A stretch of DNA of 64,000 nt from Spirosoma sp. (GTDB lineage Bacteria; Bacteroidota; Bacteroidia; Cytophagales; Spirosomataceae), in assembly GCF_026391055.1 (NCBI RefSeq), contig NZ_JAPLET010000019.1:62001-126000 (forward strand), in the 5' to 3' direction. This document shows, in pieces, positions 1 to 8,528 of this stretch (position 1 is its first letter; each line of letters opens with the position of its first letter). The notes under the pieces were generated by a model. It saw only the letters and a program-made list of their open reading frames with translations, was not told the origin of the DNA and searched no databases. The translations under genes and the position numbers were made by a program.

Positions 1-349
1 AGGGCAACCCCGTGCCTTTTTCGATCAGCAACCACTCGAAGCTCAGAGTACGGTTTCTGCCTGTCTGGCCGCTTTGGCGGTCACGGGTGAAGACGAGTGG
101 CACCGGACGGCCATTCGGATATTCAAGTGGTTCTCAGGTTTTAATGACCTGGGCTTGCCGTTGTACGATCAGCAAACCGGCGGTTGCCGCGATGGGCTGC
201 ACATCGATCGGGTCAACCAGAACCAGGGCGCCGAATCGACGCTTTCCTACCTGCTGGCGCTGGCTGAGCTGTATACAGTGCAGAAGCAACGTCCGGATAC
301 CAAAGCTGTCAATGTAAGCATGCCAGTACCCGCCTTAATGAATGGGTAA
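1..349 (+). CDS. Glycosyltransferase-like protein, C-terminal part only
   Basis: The reading frame starting at base 2 is open from the left window edge to the TAA at 347-349, so the N-terminus lies outside. The visible 115 residues contain WFSGFNDLGLPLYD, GGCRDGL and NQNQGAEST. These motifs match my recollection of the C-terminal helical (barrel-like) part of large Bacteroidota glycosyltransferase proteins that are encoded next to GH130 enzymes; the GH130 gene 130 bases downstream fits. The role is therefore probably in making or remodelling a mannose-containing glycan, but the catalytic GT domain is not visible. The alternative frame at 12-317 is a shadow: it lacks these motifs. Confidence 0.55.
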   Translation, partial: GQPRAFFDQQPLEAQSTVSACLAALAVTGEDEWHRTAIRIFKWFSGFNDLGLPLYDQQTGGCRDGLHIDRVNQNQGAESTLSYLLALAELYTVQKQRPDTKAVNVSMPVPALMNG

Positions 350-391
350 TAACAGGCCGGAATAATAACTTAATGATTGATTAAGTTGTAC

Positions 392-436
392 AAGAGTAAG
401 TACCTTATAAAACTGGTTTATGAGGTACTTACTCTT
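392..436 (+). terminator. Hairpin terminator after the glycosyltransferase-like gene
   Basis: Arms 392-407 and 421-436 pair at 15 of 16 positions around a 13-base loop and are followed by a short T run. It ends the upstream gene and lies 45 bases before the GH130 start, so GH130 probably has its own promoter or depends on readthrough. Confidence 0.6.
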
Positions 437-480
437 TTGCAGCTTTGTAACCTGCCTTACCTACTAACGTTTTTAAACAG

Positions 481-1971
481 ATGAGTATCAAAGCCATTCG
501 TACGGGCATCGTGCTTCGGCCAGACCCCACCCGTGTGCTGTTTCGCCCGTTTGATCTGGGGAGCACCACCCGAACACTGAAGATTGTGGCCAGAGTGGGT
601 AGCATGACGGATGAAGAGGCCGGAAAAAAACTGGATGAGGTTATCCGCGAATTTGGCGGCCGACATTATAAACTAGAGCGGTTTCTGCTAAATCGATTTG
701 AGCAGATTAAAGCACATCTGCTGACGGATGAGCCACTGACGGAGGACCGTAAACTGTTGCTTGGTGCATATTTTACGATGGAATACTCGCTCGAATCAGC
801 AGCCCTGTTCAATCCGTCGATGATCTGGCACCCAGACCAAACCAATGTTCCACCCGGCTATAAACGCTTTATACTAAGTTTACGGGCAACGGGCGAAGGA
901 CATGTGTCCTCTATTTCGTTTCGGATGGGGTATATTGATGAAGCCGGTAAAATTGTGCTCCGGCAGCCATCCCGTTATGTAACATCGCCCGAAATTGTTC
1001 CGAATCATCGCTTCAACCGGGCACAGTTCGAACGTAAATTGTATGAACTGCGGCTGGAAAACAGCATTCAGGAGAAAATGATGGTAGGGCTGGGCGACGA
1101 ATTTGCGCTGTCGGAACTGGATGCGCAGATCAAACGTGTACTAGCGCAGTTCCGGTACAATGCCGAATACGAAACCATTGCGAGCGGTTTGCTGGCCTTG
1201 GCAAAGTCGAACTACGAAATTCATTTCGACGATGACCAGAGCCTCGACGAGCGATGCATTTTTCCCACTTCGCCCAACGAAACGAATGGCATTGAAGATG
1301 CCCGTTTTGTGCAGTTCACCGACAACGATGGCGACGTAACGTATTACGCCACCTACACTGCTTACAATGGCCGGGTAACCTTTCCGCAATTGCTGGAGAC
1401 CAAAGACTTTACGCATTTCAGCGTGAGTACGCTGAATGGTGCCGAGGTGTCCAACAAAGGCATGGCATTGTTTCCGCGGAAGATCAACGGAAAGTACGCC
1501 ATGATTTCGCGCCAGGACGGCGAAAATATCTACCTGATGTATTCCGATGATCTGTATTTCTGGCAGACAAAAGAACTCATTCTCAAACCAACGTTTCACT
1601 GGGAGTATGTGCAGTTGGGGAACTGCGGGTCGCCCATCGAAACGGAAGCCGGTTGGCTGGTGCTGAGTCATGGCGTTGGCCCCATGCGCAAATACGCCAT
1701 TGGTGCGTTTCTGCTTGACCTGAATGATCCTTCGAAAGTGATCGGCCGTACCAGCGAACCCATTCTTAGCCCTGATGAGAACGAACGGGAAGGATACGTA
1801 CCCAACGTAGTATACAGCTGTGGCGGACTCATTAACAATGGCGAACTGATCATTCCCTACGCCATGGCCGACTACGCCAGTAGCTTCGCCACCGTCAACG
1901 TAGCCGAACTTCTGACCGAACTTACCGGACAAAACAAAACCGAAGACATAGCGGCTGAGAATGTTGCGTAA
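481..1971 (+). CDS. Glycoside hydrolase family 130 protein (mannoside phosphorylase/hydrolase type)
   Basis: 496 residues, ATG start. The five-bladed propeller family signature is seen as ERCIFPTSP followed by NGIEDARFV (about residues 258-279), where most phosphorylases have GIEDPR, and QLGNCGSPIETEAGWLVLSHG near residues 378-400. GH130 enzymes phosphorolyse or hydrolyse beta-mannosides such as beta-1,4- or beta-1,2-linked mannose units. This protein is longer than typical 300-400 residue phosphorylases because of an N-terminal extension of about 150 residues, which recalls the Bacteroidota mannosidase-type branch. No signal peptide is evident, so it is probably cytoplasmic. Substrate and whether phosphate or water is the acceptor cannot be decided from sequence. 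It pairs with the upstream glycosyltransferase-like gene. Confidence 0.85.
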   Translation: MSIKAIRTGIVLRPDPTRVLFRPFDLGSTTRTLKIVARVGSMTDEEAGKKLDEVIREFGGRHYKLERFLLNRFEQIKAHLLTDEPLTEDRKLLLGAYFTMEYSLESAALFNPSMIWHPDQTNVPPGYKRFILSLRATGEGHVSSISFRMGYIDEAGKIVLRQPSRYVTSPEIVPNHRFNRAQFERKLYELRLENSIQEKMMVGLGDEFALSELDAQIKRVLAQFRYNAEYETIASGLLALAKSNYEIHFDDDQSLDERCIFPTSPNETNGIEDARFVQFTDNDGDVTYYATYTAYNGRVTFPQLLETKDFTHFSVSTLNGAEVSNKGMALFPRKINGKYAMISRQDGENIYLMYSDDLYFWQTKELILKPTFHWEYVQLGNCGSPIETEAGWLVLSHGVGPMRKYAIGAFLLDLNDPSKVIGRTSEPILSPDENEREGYVPNVVYSCGGLINNGELIIPYAMADYASSFATVNVAELLTELTGQNKTEDIAAENVA

Positions 1972-2021
1972 CGATTTCGTTTTCTACAAGACGGAATACT
2001 ATCGTCAACTCCGGCTTCGCT

Positions 2022-2065
2022 AACTAAAAAAGCCCCGCTATTCAGATAGCGGGGCTTTTTTAGTT
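2022..2065. terminator. Bidirectional terminator between GH130 and the DUF1735 lipoprotein
   Basis: A perfect 19-base inverted repeat (2022-2040 and 2047-2065) with a GC-rich core, a six-base loop, and A run/T run on the two sides. It sits between two convergent genes and can terminate both. Confidence 0.85.
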
Positions 2066-2071
2066 AACGAA

Positions 2072-2932
2072 TTATTTCAATGTAATCACTTCATTGATTA
2101 CTCGGTCGCCACCGGCTCCGGCGTATTTGTAATTTAGGGTAAATGCGTGCGTAGCCGGGTCGTATTTGTTCACACCAAACTGAACGGTAGCTGCATTGGC
2201 GGTTCCTTTTGGCGTCAGCGTTACCGTGTTGTCGGGATTTACGGTTAGCCACATCTGAGCTGCATCGCCCAAATCGGCATATTCCGTCTGAACAGTCGTT
2301 CCGTTGACCGTCGACAAGGTTTTATCCTTGTTAATCGCCCGGGTACCCGCAGTTGGGTGATTGAATGTACCTACCGCCCGGTAATCGCCATCGTACTGAT
2401 TCTTTATTTTCAATACGATAATTTTTATCCCGTAATTGCTACTCACGGCAACGTTGTTCGACGCACTGGTGATTTTAACCGGCAGCGCGTATTCAGCGTC
2501 ATTGTAGGCCGTTGGGTCCGGTACTTTATCGGTTCCCGAGAAAAAGGAGAGGTTGATGGGAGCCAGTCGGCTACCGGCTTTCACCGTAGCCGTCAGCGAC
2601 GACACCTGATACAGCGTGGCGGGCAGCAATTTGTACGATGTTTCATTCGCCGTATTATATGCATCCAGCGTGGCCTGGTCGATTGAAAGTGTAACCGTTA
2701 CATCCTGCGTAGGCGGATTGGGCGACGCAATGTTCACATCGAAGCTGTAGTTGGTTGGGGCTGTCTGAATCGGCAAGCCCTGATTGTACTCAATACCGTA
2801 AAAAGCTGATGAGGGAATCTCGGCAACGGCACCGACACCCTGGAAATTGGTGAAGTGTTCGTCATCTTTCAGGCAACTGGTCATACTCATGGCCAGGCCG
2901 CCCAAAACGAGGCTATACAAAAGTTTTTTCAT
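2072..2932 (-). CDS. DUF1735-type surface lipoprotein of a SusCD locus
   Basis: 286 residues. A lipoprotein signal peptide ends in the lipobox SMTSC (Cys20), followed by acidic residues (LKDDE), a context that in Bacteroidota often favours surface export. The body has a DUF1735-like N-terminal beta domain (DVNIASPNPPTQDVTVTLSI ... TYKLLPATLY) and a C-terminal part resembling DUF4361-like modules (DGDYRAVGTFNHP ... VTLTPKG). Such proteins are accessory surface glycan- or ligand-binding proteins in SusCD loci; enzymatic residues are not seen. It is third in the order susC-susD-this gene, 64 bases after susD, and ends at the shared terminator. Confidence 0.8.
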   Translation of the reverse strand: MKKLLYSLVLGGLAMSMTSCLKDDEHFTNFQGVGAVAEIPSSAFYGIEYNQGLPIQTAPTNYSFDVNIASPNPPTQDVTVTLSIDQATLDAYNTANETSYKLLPATLYQVSSLTATVKAGSRLAPINLSFFSGTDKVPDPTAYNDAEYALPVKITSASNNVAVSSNYGIKIIVLKIKNQYDGDYRAVGTFNHPTAGTRAINKDKTLSTVNGTTVQTEYADLGDAAQMWLTVNPDNTVTLTPKGTANAATVQFGVNKYDPATHAFTLNYKYAGAGGDRVINEVITLK

Positions 2933-2996
2933 GATCGTCAGTGGTTGGATCGGTCAGATACGAGCTTGTATTGCCGGTATCTGACCGGTGTTATGG

Positions 2997-4496
2997 TTAT
3001 CTTACCCAAAAGATTTTTGATGTAAACTGATTGATATCGCCCTGCTGCCGTACTACGCTGCTGTTGTAGTTGTATTCGCTCTGTGGATAAAACAGCCGGA
3101 CGGGTATCTGTTTGACGGATGTGCTGGGGTCCTGCGAAATAGGTACATTTGGAACTCCGAGTCGCCGGTAGTCCGACCAGGCTTCAAACGGCGACCAGCC
3201 GTTGAGCGAGGCCCACTTCTGGGTAACAATGAGCTGAATCTTATTCGTCGAAGCATCCCAGCCCACATTTGCCGTTGCCTGTGCATAATAGGCAGCTGCA
3301 TCGGCCGCTGTAAGGCCTACATTGACAAATGATTCGGTGATTGCCTGTTGATAAAGCGTCTTTGGATCACCTTCGATCCAGCCCCGCTGGGCGGCTTCGG
3401 CCTGCAGGAAGAAAGCCTCGTGCGAGGTCATAATATAAGCGGGCTGATTGACATCGCTCAGTAAACCGGGGCCAATGCCCGACGTCTGGTTGTTTGCCAC
3501 TGGCGCGATGGTACCGAAAAACGTACCGTTGAAGGTAGTCCCTGACCCACCAACCGGAGCGTAGAACCGGGCTAACCGGGGGTCGTTGGTCGATTGATAG
3601 AAATCAATGGCGTACTTGTTGCTCCGGTTAATGTTATAGGCTTCAATTGGCTGGCCGTTCACCTGATAGCCGTAGGTGCCGTAAAACGGGCTTTGCTGAC
3701 CCGCCGAGTTCGCATAGCCGGGGTTGACTGCCGCATTTTCACCACTTTTCAGAAAGCCATAGCCCGAGGCTTTAATCGTTGCCAGCTGCGTCTGAATAAA
3801 CGCCTGCCGGTCGGCCTTCTCCGACTGACGCAGCAGCATCCGTAATTTCAGCGTGTTGGCAAACCGACGCCATTTGGCAATGTCTCCTTTAAACATAATG
3901 TCGTTGGTTCCCGGATTAAGCACCGTACCGCCCTGAGCCGCCAGTTTATCCGCATCGCTGAACAAGGTCAGGGCTGCGTCAATCTGCTTGAACAGATCCT
4001 CATAAACCGCCGTAGCGTTATCGTACGCTGGCTGCGACGAGGCTAAGCCCTGCAGCGACTGGGTATAGGGAATGTTTCCATACGTATCTACCAGAATCTG
4101 AAAGTGCAGTGCCTTCATGATTTTGGCTATTCCCTGAACCAGAGGTTGCTTTAGCGAAGCGGCCTGGGTTTCGGTGTAATCGTAATTTTTCAGGATTATA
4201 TACCCGTTATCCCAGATGCCCGTACCGAAATTGGAGGTAAACTGGTAGTTTTTGTCCGACGTAGCGATGGAGTAGTTTCCACTCCAGTTCCAGTAGCCCA
4301 TCCACAAGTTCAGAAAAGTGAAACTGGTTGAGAAGTACGACCCGGACGAACTAAGGGCAGAGGGCAGTACCAGTACCGGCGTAGCGGCTGTTACCTGGTT
4401 AGGATTATTATTGATGTCGAGGTAATTCTTCTGGCAACCGGACGCGAAGGTCATCAAAGCTGCCAATACCCCGATCGAAAGTTTCCTGAGGTTCAT
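2997..4496 (-). CDS. SusD/RagB-family nutrient-binding outer membrane lipoprotein
   Basis: 499 residues. Signal peptide with lipobox TFASGC (Cys21) followed by QKNYLDINNNPN, a typical SusD_2-type start. Helical TPR-like core: WRRFANTLKLRMLLR near residue 210 and the C-terminal motif KWASLNGWSPFEAWSDYRRLGVP, both standard in this family. The protein caps the SusC barrel on the cell surface and binds the substrate. It lies 24 bases downstream of its susC partner on the minus strand, so the two are co-transcribed. No substrate can be assigned because the locus has no enzyme gene apart from GH130 across a terminator. Confidence 0.93.
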   Translation of the reverse strand: MNLRKLSIGVLAALMTFASGCQKNYLDINNNPNQVTAATPVLVLPSALSSSGSYFSTSFTFLNLWMGYWNWSGNYSIATSDKNYQFTSNFGTGIWDNGYIILKNYDYTETQAASLKQPLVQGIAKIMKALHFQILVDTYGNIPYTQSLQGLASSQPAYDNATAVYEDLFKQIDAALTLFSDADKLAAQGGTVLNPGTNDIMFKGDIAKWRRFANTLKLRMLLRQSEKADRQAFIQTQLATIKASGYGFLKSGENAAVNPGYANSAGQQSPFYGTYGYQVNGQPIEAYNINRSNKYAIDFYQSTNDPRLARFYAPVGGSGTTFNGTFFGTIAPVANNQTSGIGPGLLSDVNQPAYIMTSHEAFFLQAEAAQRGWIEGDPKTLYQQAITESFVNVGLTAADAAAYYAQATANVGWDASTNKIQLIVTQKWASLNGWSPFEAWSDYRRLGVPNVPISQDPSTSVKQIPVRLFYPQSEYNYNSSVVRQQGDINQFTSKIFWVR

Positions 4497-4520
4497 ATTT
4501 CGTGTTGATAAGAGTATGAC

Positions 4521-7500
4521 TTAAAACCCAACACTCAGCCGGAAACCGTACTGGCGGGTTGGTGGTGTCTGGTATTCGTTCGTAACGCCCTGGGCATTGC
4601 TATTGTCCAGCGAAAACTCGGGGTCCGTGAATACGTTTGTTTTCGGCCGAAGCATCAACAGGTTGCGGCCCGTTAAGCCCAGGGTCAGTGATCGAATAAA
4701 CTTGATATTGCTGAACAACTGGGTCGGGAAGTTGTAGCTTAAGGCTACTTCACGAAGCTTCCAGAAGGCCGCACTCGTCACATAACTCGACACAGCGTTG
4801 TGATAGCCCGAATTCGTCCAGAATTCCAGATTGCCATCGCGGGTCGATACGCTGGTATTGGGCGCATAGGTGGTAGTTCCATCGGGGTTGGTGGTAGCCA
4901 ATACGGAGTTCGGATAGATGAAGTTCTGCCGTCCGTTGTAAGTCGAGCGGATACCGGCTCCTGTAAACTCCAGCGCATTTCCCAACTGGTTATAAATCAC
5001 GTTGCCACCTCGGTACTCAACCAGCGCATTCAGCGTTAGTCCTTTGAATGCAAAGGTGTTATTCAAACCGAACCGGTACTTTGGCTGTGTATTGCCCAGG
5101 TACTTGATGTTAGCATCCAGAATAGGGTAGCCCGTTGATGGGTTAATAATCGACTGACCAACAAACTGGCCCGTAGCATCATAATAGGCAGCAGTGGGGT
5201 CGGTATTCTGTACACGGGCAATATCTGTCCCGAAAAGAGACGGATAGGTGTAATTCACGGCGGCATAGATATTGGCCGATGCGGCACCATTGGCCTGCGT
5301 GATATTGATACGATCCAGGTTCGGATAAACGGACGTTACCGTGTTGTTCAGGTAAGTAAAGTTTGTGTTGATGTTCCAGGTAAAGCCACCCGTATTGATA
5401 ATCGGTCGAAGGGTCTTCAACTCCACTTCAATCCCATTATTGACCATGCTACCTGTGTTGATCAGTGCACTGCCATAGCCCGTAGCCCGCGAAACCTGAA
5501 TGGGAACCGTTTGGTTAGTAGTTTCCATCGTGTAATACACGACTTCGGCATTGACCCGGTCGAACAGGCCAAACTCAACACCTACTTCCTTGTTCGTGGT
5601 GAATTCGGGTTTCAGGTTGGGGTCATTCTGCTGGGTGCTGAGCGAAAAGCCGGGCTGGCTGCCGTAGGGGAAGCCCGAACCAGGGTTAAATACGTTCTGT
5701 AACTGGTAAGGCCCAACGCTGATGTTCCCTGCTCTGGCAATACCCCCGCGCACCTTCAGATAGGAAAGGGCGCTACTTCCCTTCAGCGCAGGAATGGCTT
5801 CTGTCAGGATAACCGATGCATTCACGCCGGGGTAAAAATAAGACCGGTTACCGGCGGCCAGCAACGAGGTGTTATCATAACGGCCGGTAGCGTTGATGAA
5901 GGCGAAATTCCGGAACCCGGCGGTAAAATCATAAAAATAGCCCAACAATCGGCTCTGGTAGGAGTTCTCACTGGCAAGCACATTACCCAGCCGGTTGGCA
6001 ATGTTATAGGTACCGGGCACTACGAGTGAGGTTGCCGTCGTCGAGATAAACCGCGAATTGTCGACCCGGGCCTGTTGCCCCAGAATGAGCTTAGTGGTGA
6101 AGTTCCCAAAATTGGGAGCTATCGTAATCAGCAGGTCGCCTGTAACGCGGGAAGTAGTACGACCGTAGTCACTCACGTTACCATTCACCTGTTTCAGCGA
6201 CGAGGGAATATTTCCCGCACCCCAAGGGTCGCCCAGCGCGTAGGTACTGAACGAAACAGCCGCCAGGTGCGATTTAAACTGTGTGTTGGATACCTGACCA
6301 CTCACCCGGTAGGTAACATTGAGCCAGTCCGTAAACTTGTAGCCAACATCGGCCGTCCCCTGAATCGAGTATTTGTTGGTAACGGCTCGAGAGTTGTCGC
6401 CGGTTACCTGCCACCAGGGGTTTGGGTAATAGGCATTGAAATAACCGTTTACATCGCCGTACGGGGAGTTAATATCTTTGATACGCGGATCGTTGAGTGG
6501 CGCATGGGCGGGCTGGTTCAGCAGGTTCCAGTACAGCGGGCGCCCCTGGCCGAAATCGCCGTTCTCCTGATCCGTATTTTCGTAAGTGAACTGCATTTTG
6601 GCATTGGCCGTAAAGCGATCTACCGCCCGGCCGCCGTTCACGGTGAAGTTGGTACGGCTGTATTTATCATTGGGAACAATTCCTTTCTGATCGACGCGCT
6701 GGACACTAAGTCCAAAATAATTCTGAGCATCGCCCACCCGGTAGGCCAGATCGTGCTGTTGCGTAACGCCCGTATTGAAAAATGCCCGGCGGGGGTCCTT
6801 CCCCGTTGATGAATAAGGTACCTTCAACGTGTCGATTCGGATGGAGCCATCTGGATTTATGACCTGCACTCCATAGCCCAGCGGTTGCAGCGAGCCGTTA
6901 TACAGAGGACCGAACTGCTGGTTCTCATAGGGTACGTAAAGCCGCTGGCCGTTGGCATCCAGAAATGGAGCGCCTTCGCCCCCGTTGGAGCCATACAGGC
7001 GCTGCAGATCTGGCATGTACGACACACTTTCTAACTGGGTGTTATTGGTATAGGAAATTTGGGGCTTATTGTTTGTTGTACCGCGCCGGGTAGTGATGAC
7101 CAGCACACCATTAGCTGCGTCAGAACCATATAAAGCCGCAGCGCTCGGCCCTTTCAAAATGGAGCTGCTTTCTATGTCGTTGGGGTTAATAGCCGACAGA
7201 AAACTCACGTCCGTCAGGGCGCCGTCAACGACCAGAAGAGCCTGGTTGTTGCCCAGAAACGAACGATTCCCCCGAATGGTTATACGTGGGTTCGAACCGA
7301 CGCCATTGTTGACGGCGTTGATCTGCAGCCCGGCCACTTTACCGGTCAAGCCATTCGCCAGATTAACCGGAGCTGCCTGGTTGATCAATGTGTTGTTGAT
7401 CTTGGTGACAGATGTGCCAATCTCACGTTCGTTGCGCCGAATACCAAAACCCGTAACAACAACTTCATTGAGGGTAGATGCATCGGCAGCCAGCACTACA

Positions 7501-7775
7501 TTAATCGTTGTACGATTGCCCACAGCTATATCCTGTGGTTTGAAGCCAACGAACGAAAATGTCAGCGTTGTGGCGGAGCCTGCATTTATCTGGTAAGTAC
7601 CATTGGCATCGGTTGTGGTGCCGCGGGTGGATCCTTTAACGACAACGCTCACACCGGGCAATGTGGAGCCATCATCTGATGAAGTGACCCGGCCAGTTAT
7701 GGCTATCTCCTGGGCTAGCACAGGTAAACCAACCAGCAGCAATAGCAGCCAGCTTCCTATTAGAGCTTTTTTCAT
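4521..7775 (-). CDS. SusC/RagA-family TonB-dependent outer membrane transporter (locus 1)
   Basis: 1084 residues. Signal peptide ending LPVLAQ, then a carboxypeptidase-regulatory-like (CNA-B-like) domain at about residues 24-105 (ITGRVTSSDDGSTLPGVSVV), the linker NEVVVTGFGI, a plug domain to about residue 230 (GNNQALLVVDGAL, ILKGPSAAALYGSDAANGVL), and a C-terminal beta-barrel ending in a terminal Phe, the usual BAM recognition residue. It imports oligomers or complexes across the outer membrane using TonB energy, with the downstream SusD as lid. First gene of the minus-strand operon susC-susD-DUF1735. No separate N-terminal signalling (STN) domain is seen, so it is probably not an anti-sigma transducer. 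Confidence 0.95.
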   Translation of the reverse strand: MKKALIGSWLLLLLVGLPVLAQEIAITGRVTSSDDGSTLPGVSVVVKGSTRGTTTDANGTYQINAGSATTLTFSFVGFKPQDIAVGNRTTINVVLAADASTLNEVVVTGFGIRRNEREIGTSVTKINNTLINQAAPVNLANGLTGKVAGLQINAVNNGVGSNPRITIRGNRSFLGNNQALLVVDGALTDVSFLSAINPNDIESSSILKGPSAAALYGSDAANGVLVITTRRGTTNNKPQISYTNNTQLESVSYMPDLQRLYGSNGGEGAPFLDANGQRLYVPYENQQFGPLYNGSLQPLGYGVQVINPDGSIRIDTLKVPYSSTGKDPRRAFFNTGVTQQHDLAYRVGDAQNYFGLSVQRVDQKGIVPNDKYSRTNFTVNGGRAVDRFTANAKMQFTYENTDQENGDFGQGRPLYWNLLNQPAHAPLNDPRIKDINSPYGDVNGYFNAYYPNPWWQVTGDNSRAVTNKYSIQGTADVGYKFTDWLNVTYRVSGQVSNTQFKSHLAAVSFSTYALGDPWGAGNIPSSLKQVNGNVSDYGRTTSRVTGDLLITIAPNFGNFTTKLILGQQARVDNSRFISTTATSLVVPGTYNIANRLGNVLASENSYQSRLLGYFYDFTAGFRNFAFINATGRYDNTSLLAAGNRSYFYPGVNASVILTEAIPALKGSSALSYLKVRGGIARAGNISVGPYQLQNVFNPGSGFPYGSQPGFSLSTQQNDPNLKPEFTTNKEVGVEFGLFDRVNAEVVYYTMETTNQTVPIQVSRATGYGSALINTGSMVNNGIEVELKTLRPIINTGGFTWNINTNFTYLNNTVTSVYPNLDRINITQANGAASANIYAAVNYTYPSLFGTDIARVQNTDPTAAYYDATGQFVGQSIINPSTGYPILDANIKYLGNTQPKYRFGLNNTFAFKGLTLNALVEYRGGNVIYNQLGNALEFTGAGIRSTYNGRQNFIYPNSVLATTNPDGTTTYAPNTSVSTRDGNLEFWTNSGYHNAVSSYVTSAAFWKLREVALSYNFPTQLFSNIKFIRSLTLGLTGRNLLMLRPKTNVFTDPEFSLDNSNAQGVTNEYQTPPTRQYGFRLSVGF

Positions 7776-8528
7776 AAAAGTTGATGATAAATAAGTTAAG
7801 AAATAAACTACCTCAGTTGAGGGAAAAGAATCTTCAATTTCTTTGAGGATTTCGGAATAACAATAACTTAAAATGCTAGCTAACAGGATTTTAATCTAGC
7901 ATTAATGTCATAAAAGGTGAGGTAAATTTCTATGCGTAGTATCGAGTATTTATACTAAAAATATACTTCAGTAATTACTCAATTTATTAGTGAGTAATTA
8001 AATTTAAATTCTCTTTTTAATGAATGCTGTGTTTACTTATGCTGAGTTTAGCTTAATAAGCCATATTATATTTTACTATAGTGTTAGTAGAATAATAAAT
8101 TCTGAAATGAAAAAATACTTATTATAAAGTCAAAAAAAATATAAATTCCATATAAAATAGTTTAGAGATGCTGATTCCAAACGAATCAAAATGATTTGGA
8201 TTTTTAAGTAAAATCTTCTGATAATTAGATAGTTATCTTCCTTTTATTGCCCCAATAGTATCGTAAGTGAAATTTTTTAATGGAGAGTAACGTACTGTTA
8301 AATTCATGTTAATGAAATTTAATTATTGCCTTTTACTGGATAGAGGGATATTCTTCTGATAAAATCCGGCTATTGTTAAAAGGGTAAAATATTATTCTGT
8401 ATAATGACTTTTTGTTATCTCGGGAATACTGTAAACCAACTGCATCGGAATATTTATTTTAACATATTTTTAATAATTTTGGGGAAGTGTTTTTTTGAGT
8501 TTTTCTTTCTTAACTTAAATCATGTTCT
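7776..8528. promoter_or_regulatory. AT-rich divergent control region between two susC genes
   Basis: About 750 bases with no open frame worth calling and much lower GC than the flanking genes. It must hold the promoters of both SusCD operons. On the plus side a TAATTTTG box (TAnnTTTG type) is at 8474-8481, 48 bases before the start codon of the plus susC, without an obvious TTG at the usual -33 distance. No convincing box was found for the minus operon. No regulator gene is adjacent. Confidence 0.5.
8474..8481 (+). promoter_or_regulatory. Candidate -7 box for susC locus 2
   Basis: TAATTTTG matches the Bacteroidota TAnnTTTG consensus. Transcription would begin near 8488, giving a leader of about 40 bases. 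The absence of a good -33 TTG about 20 bases upstream lowers confidence; activator dependence is possible. Confidence 0.35.

Noticed and set aside
1..317. Alternative plus-strand frame starting at 12
   Set aside because: The overlapping frame from base 2 is open from the edge and shows glycosyltransferase-associated motifs.
1141..1932. Minus-strand open frame of 263 codons inside the GH130 gene
   Set aside because: Antisense shadow: no motifs, and the plus-strand frame has clear GH130 signatures.
6075..6809. Plus-strand open frame of 244 codons
   Set aside because: Antisense shadow of the locus 1 susC barrel; composition is unlike a real protein.
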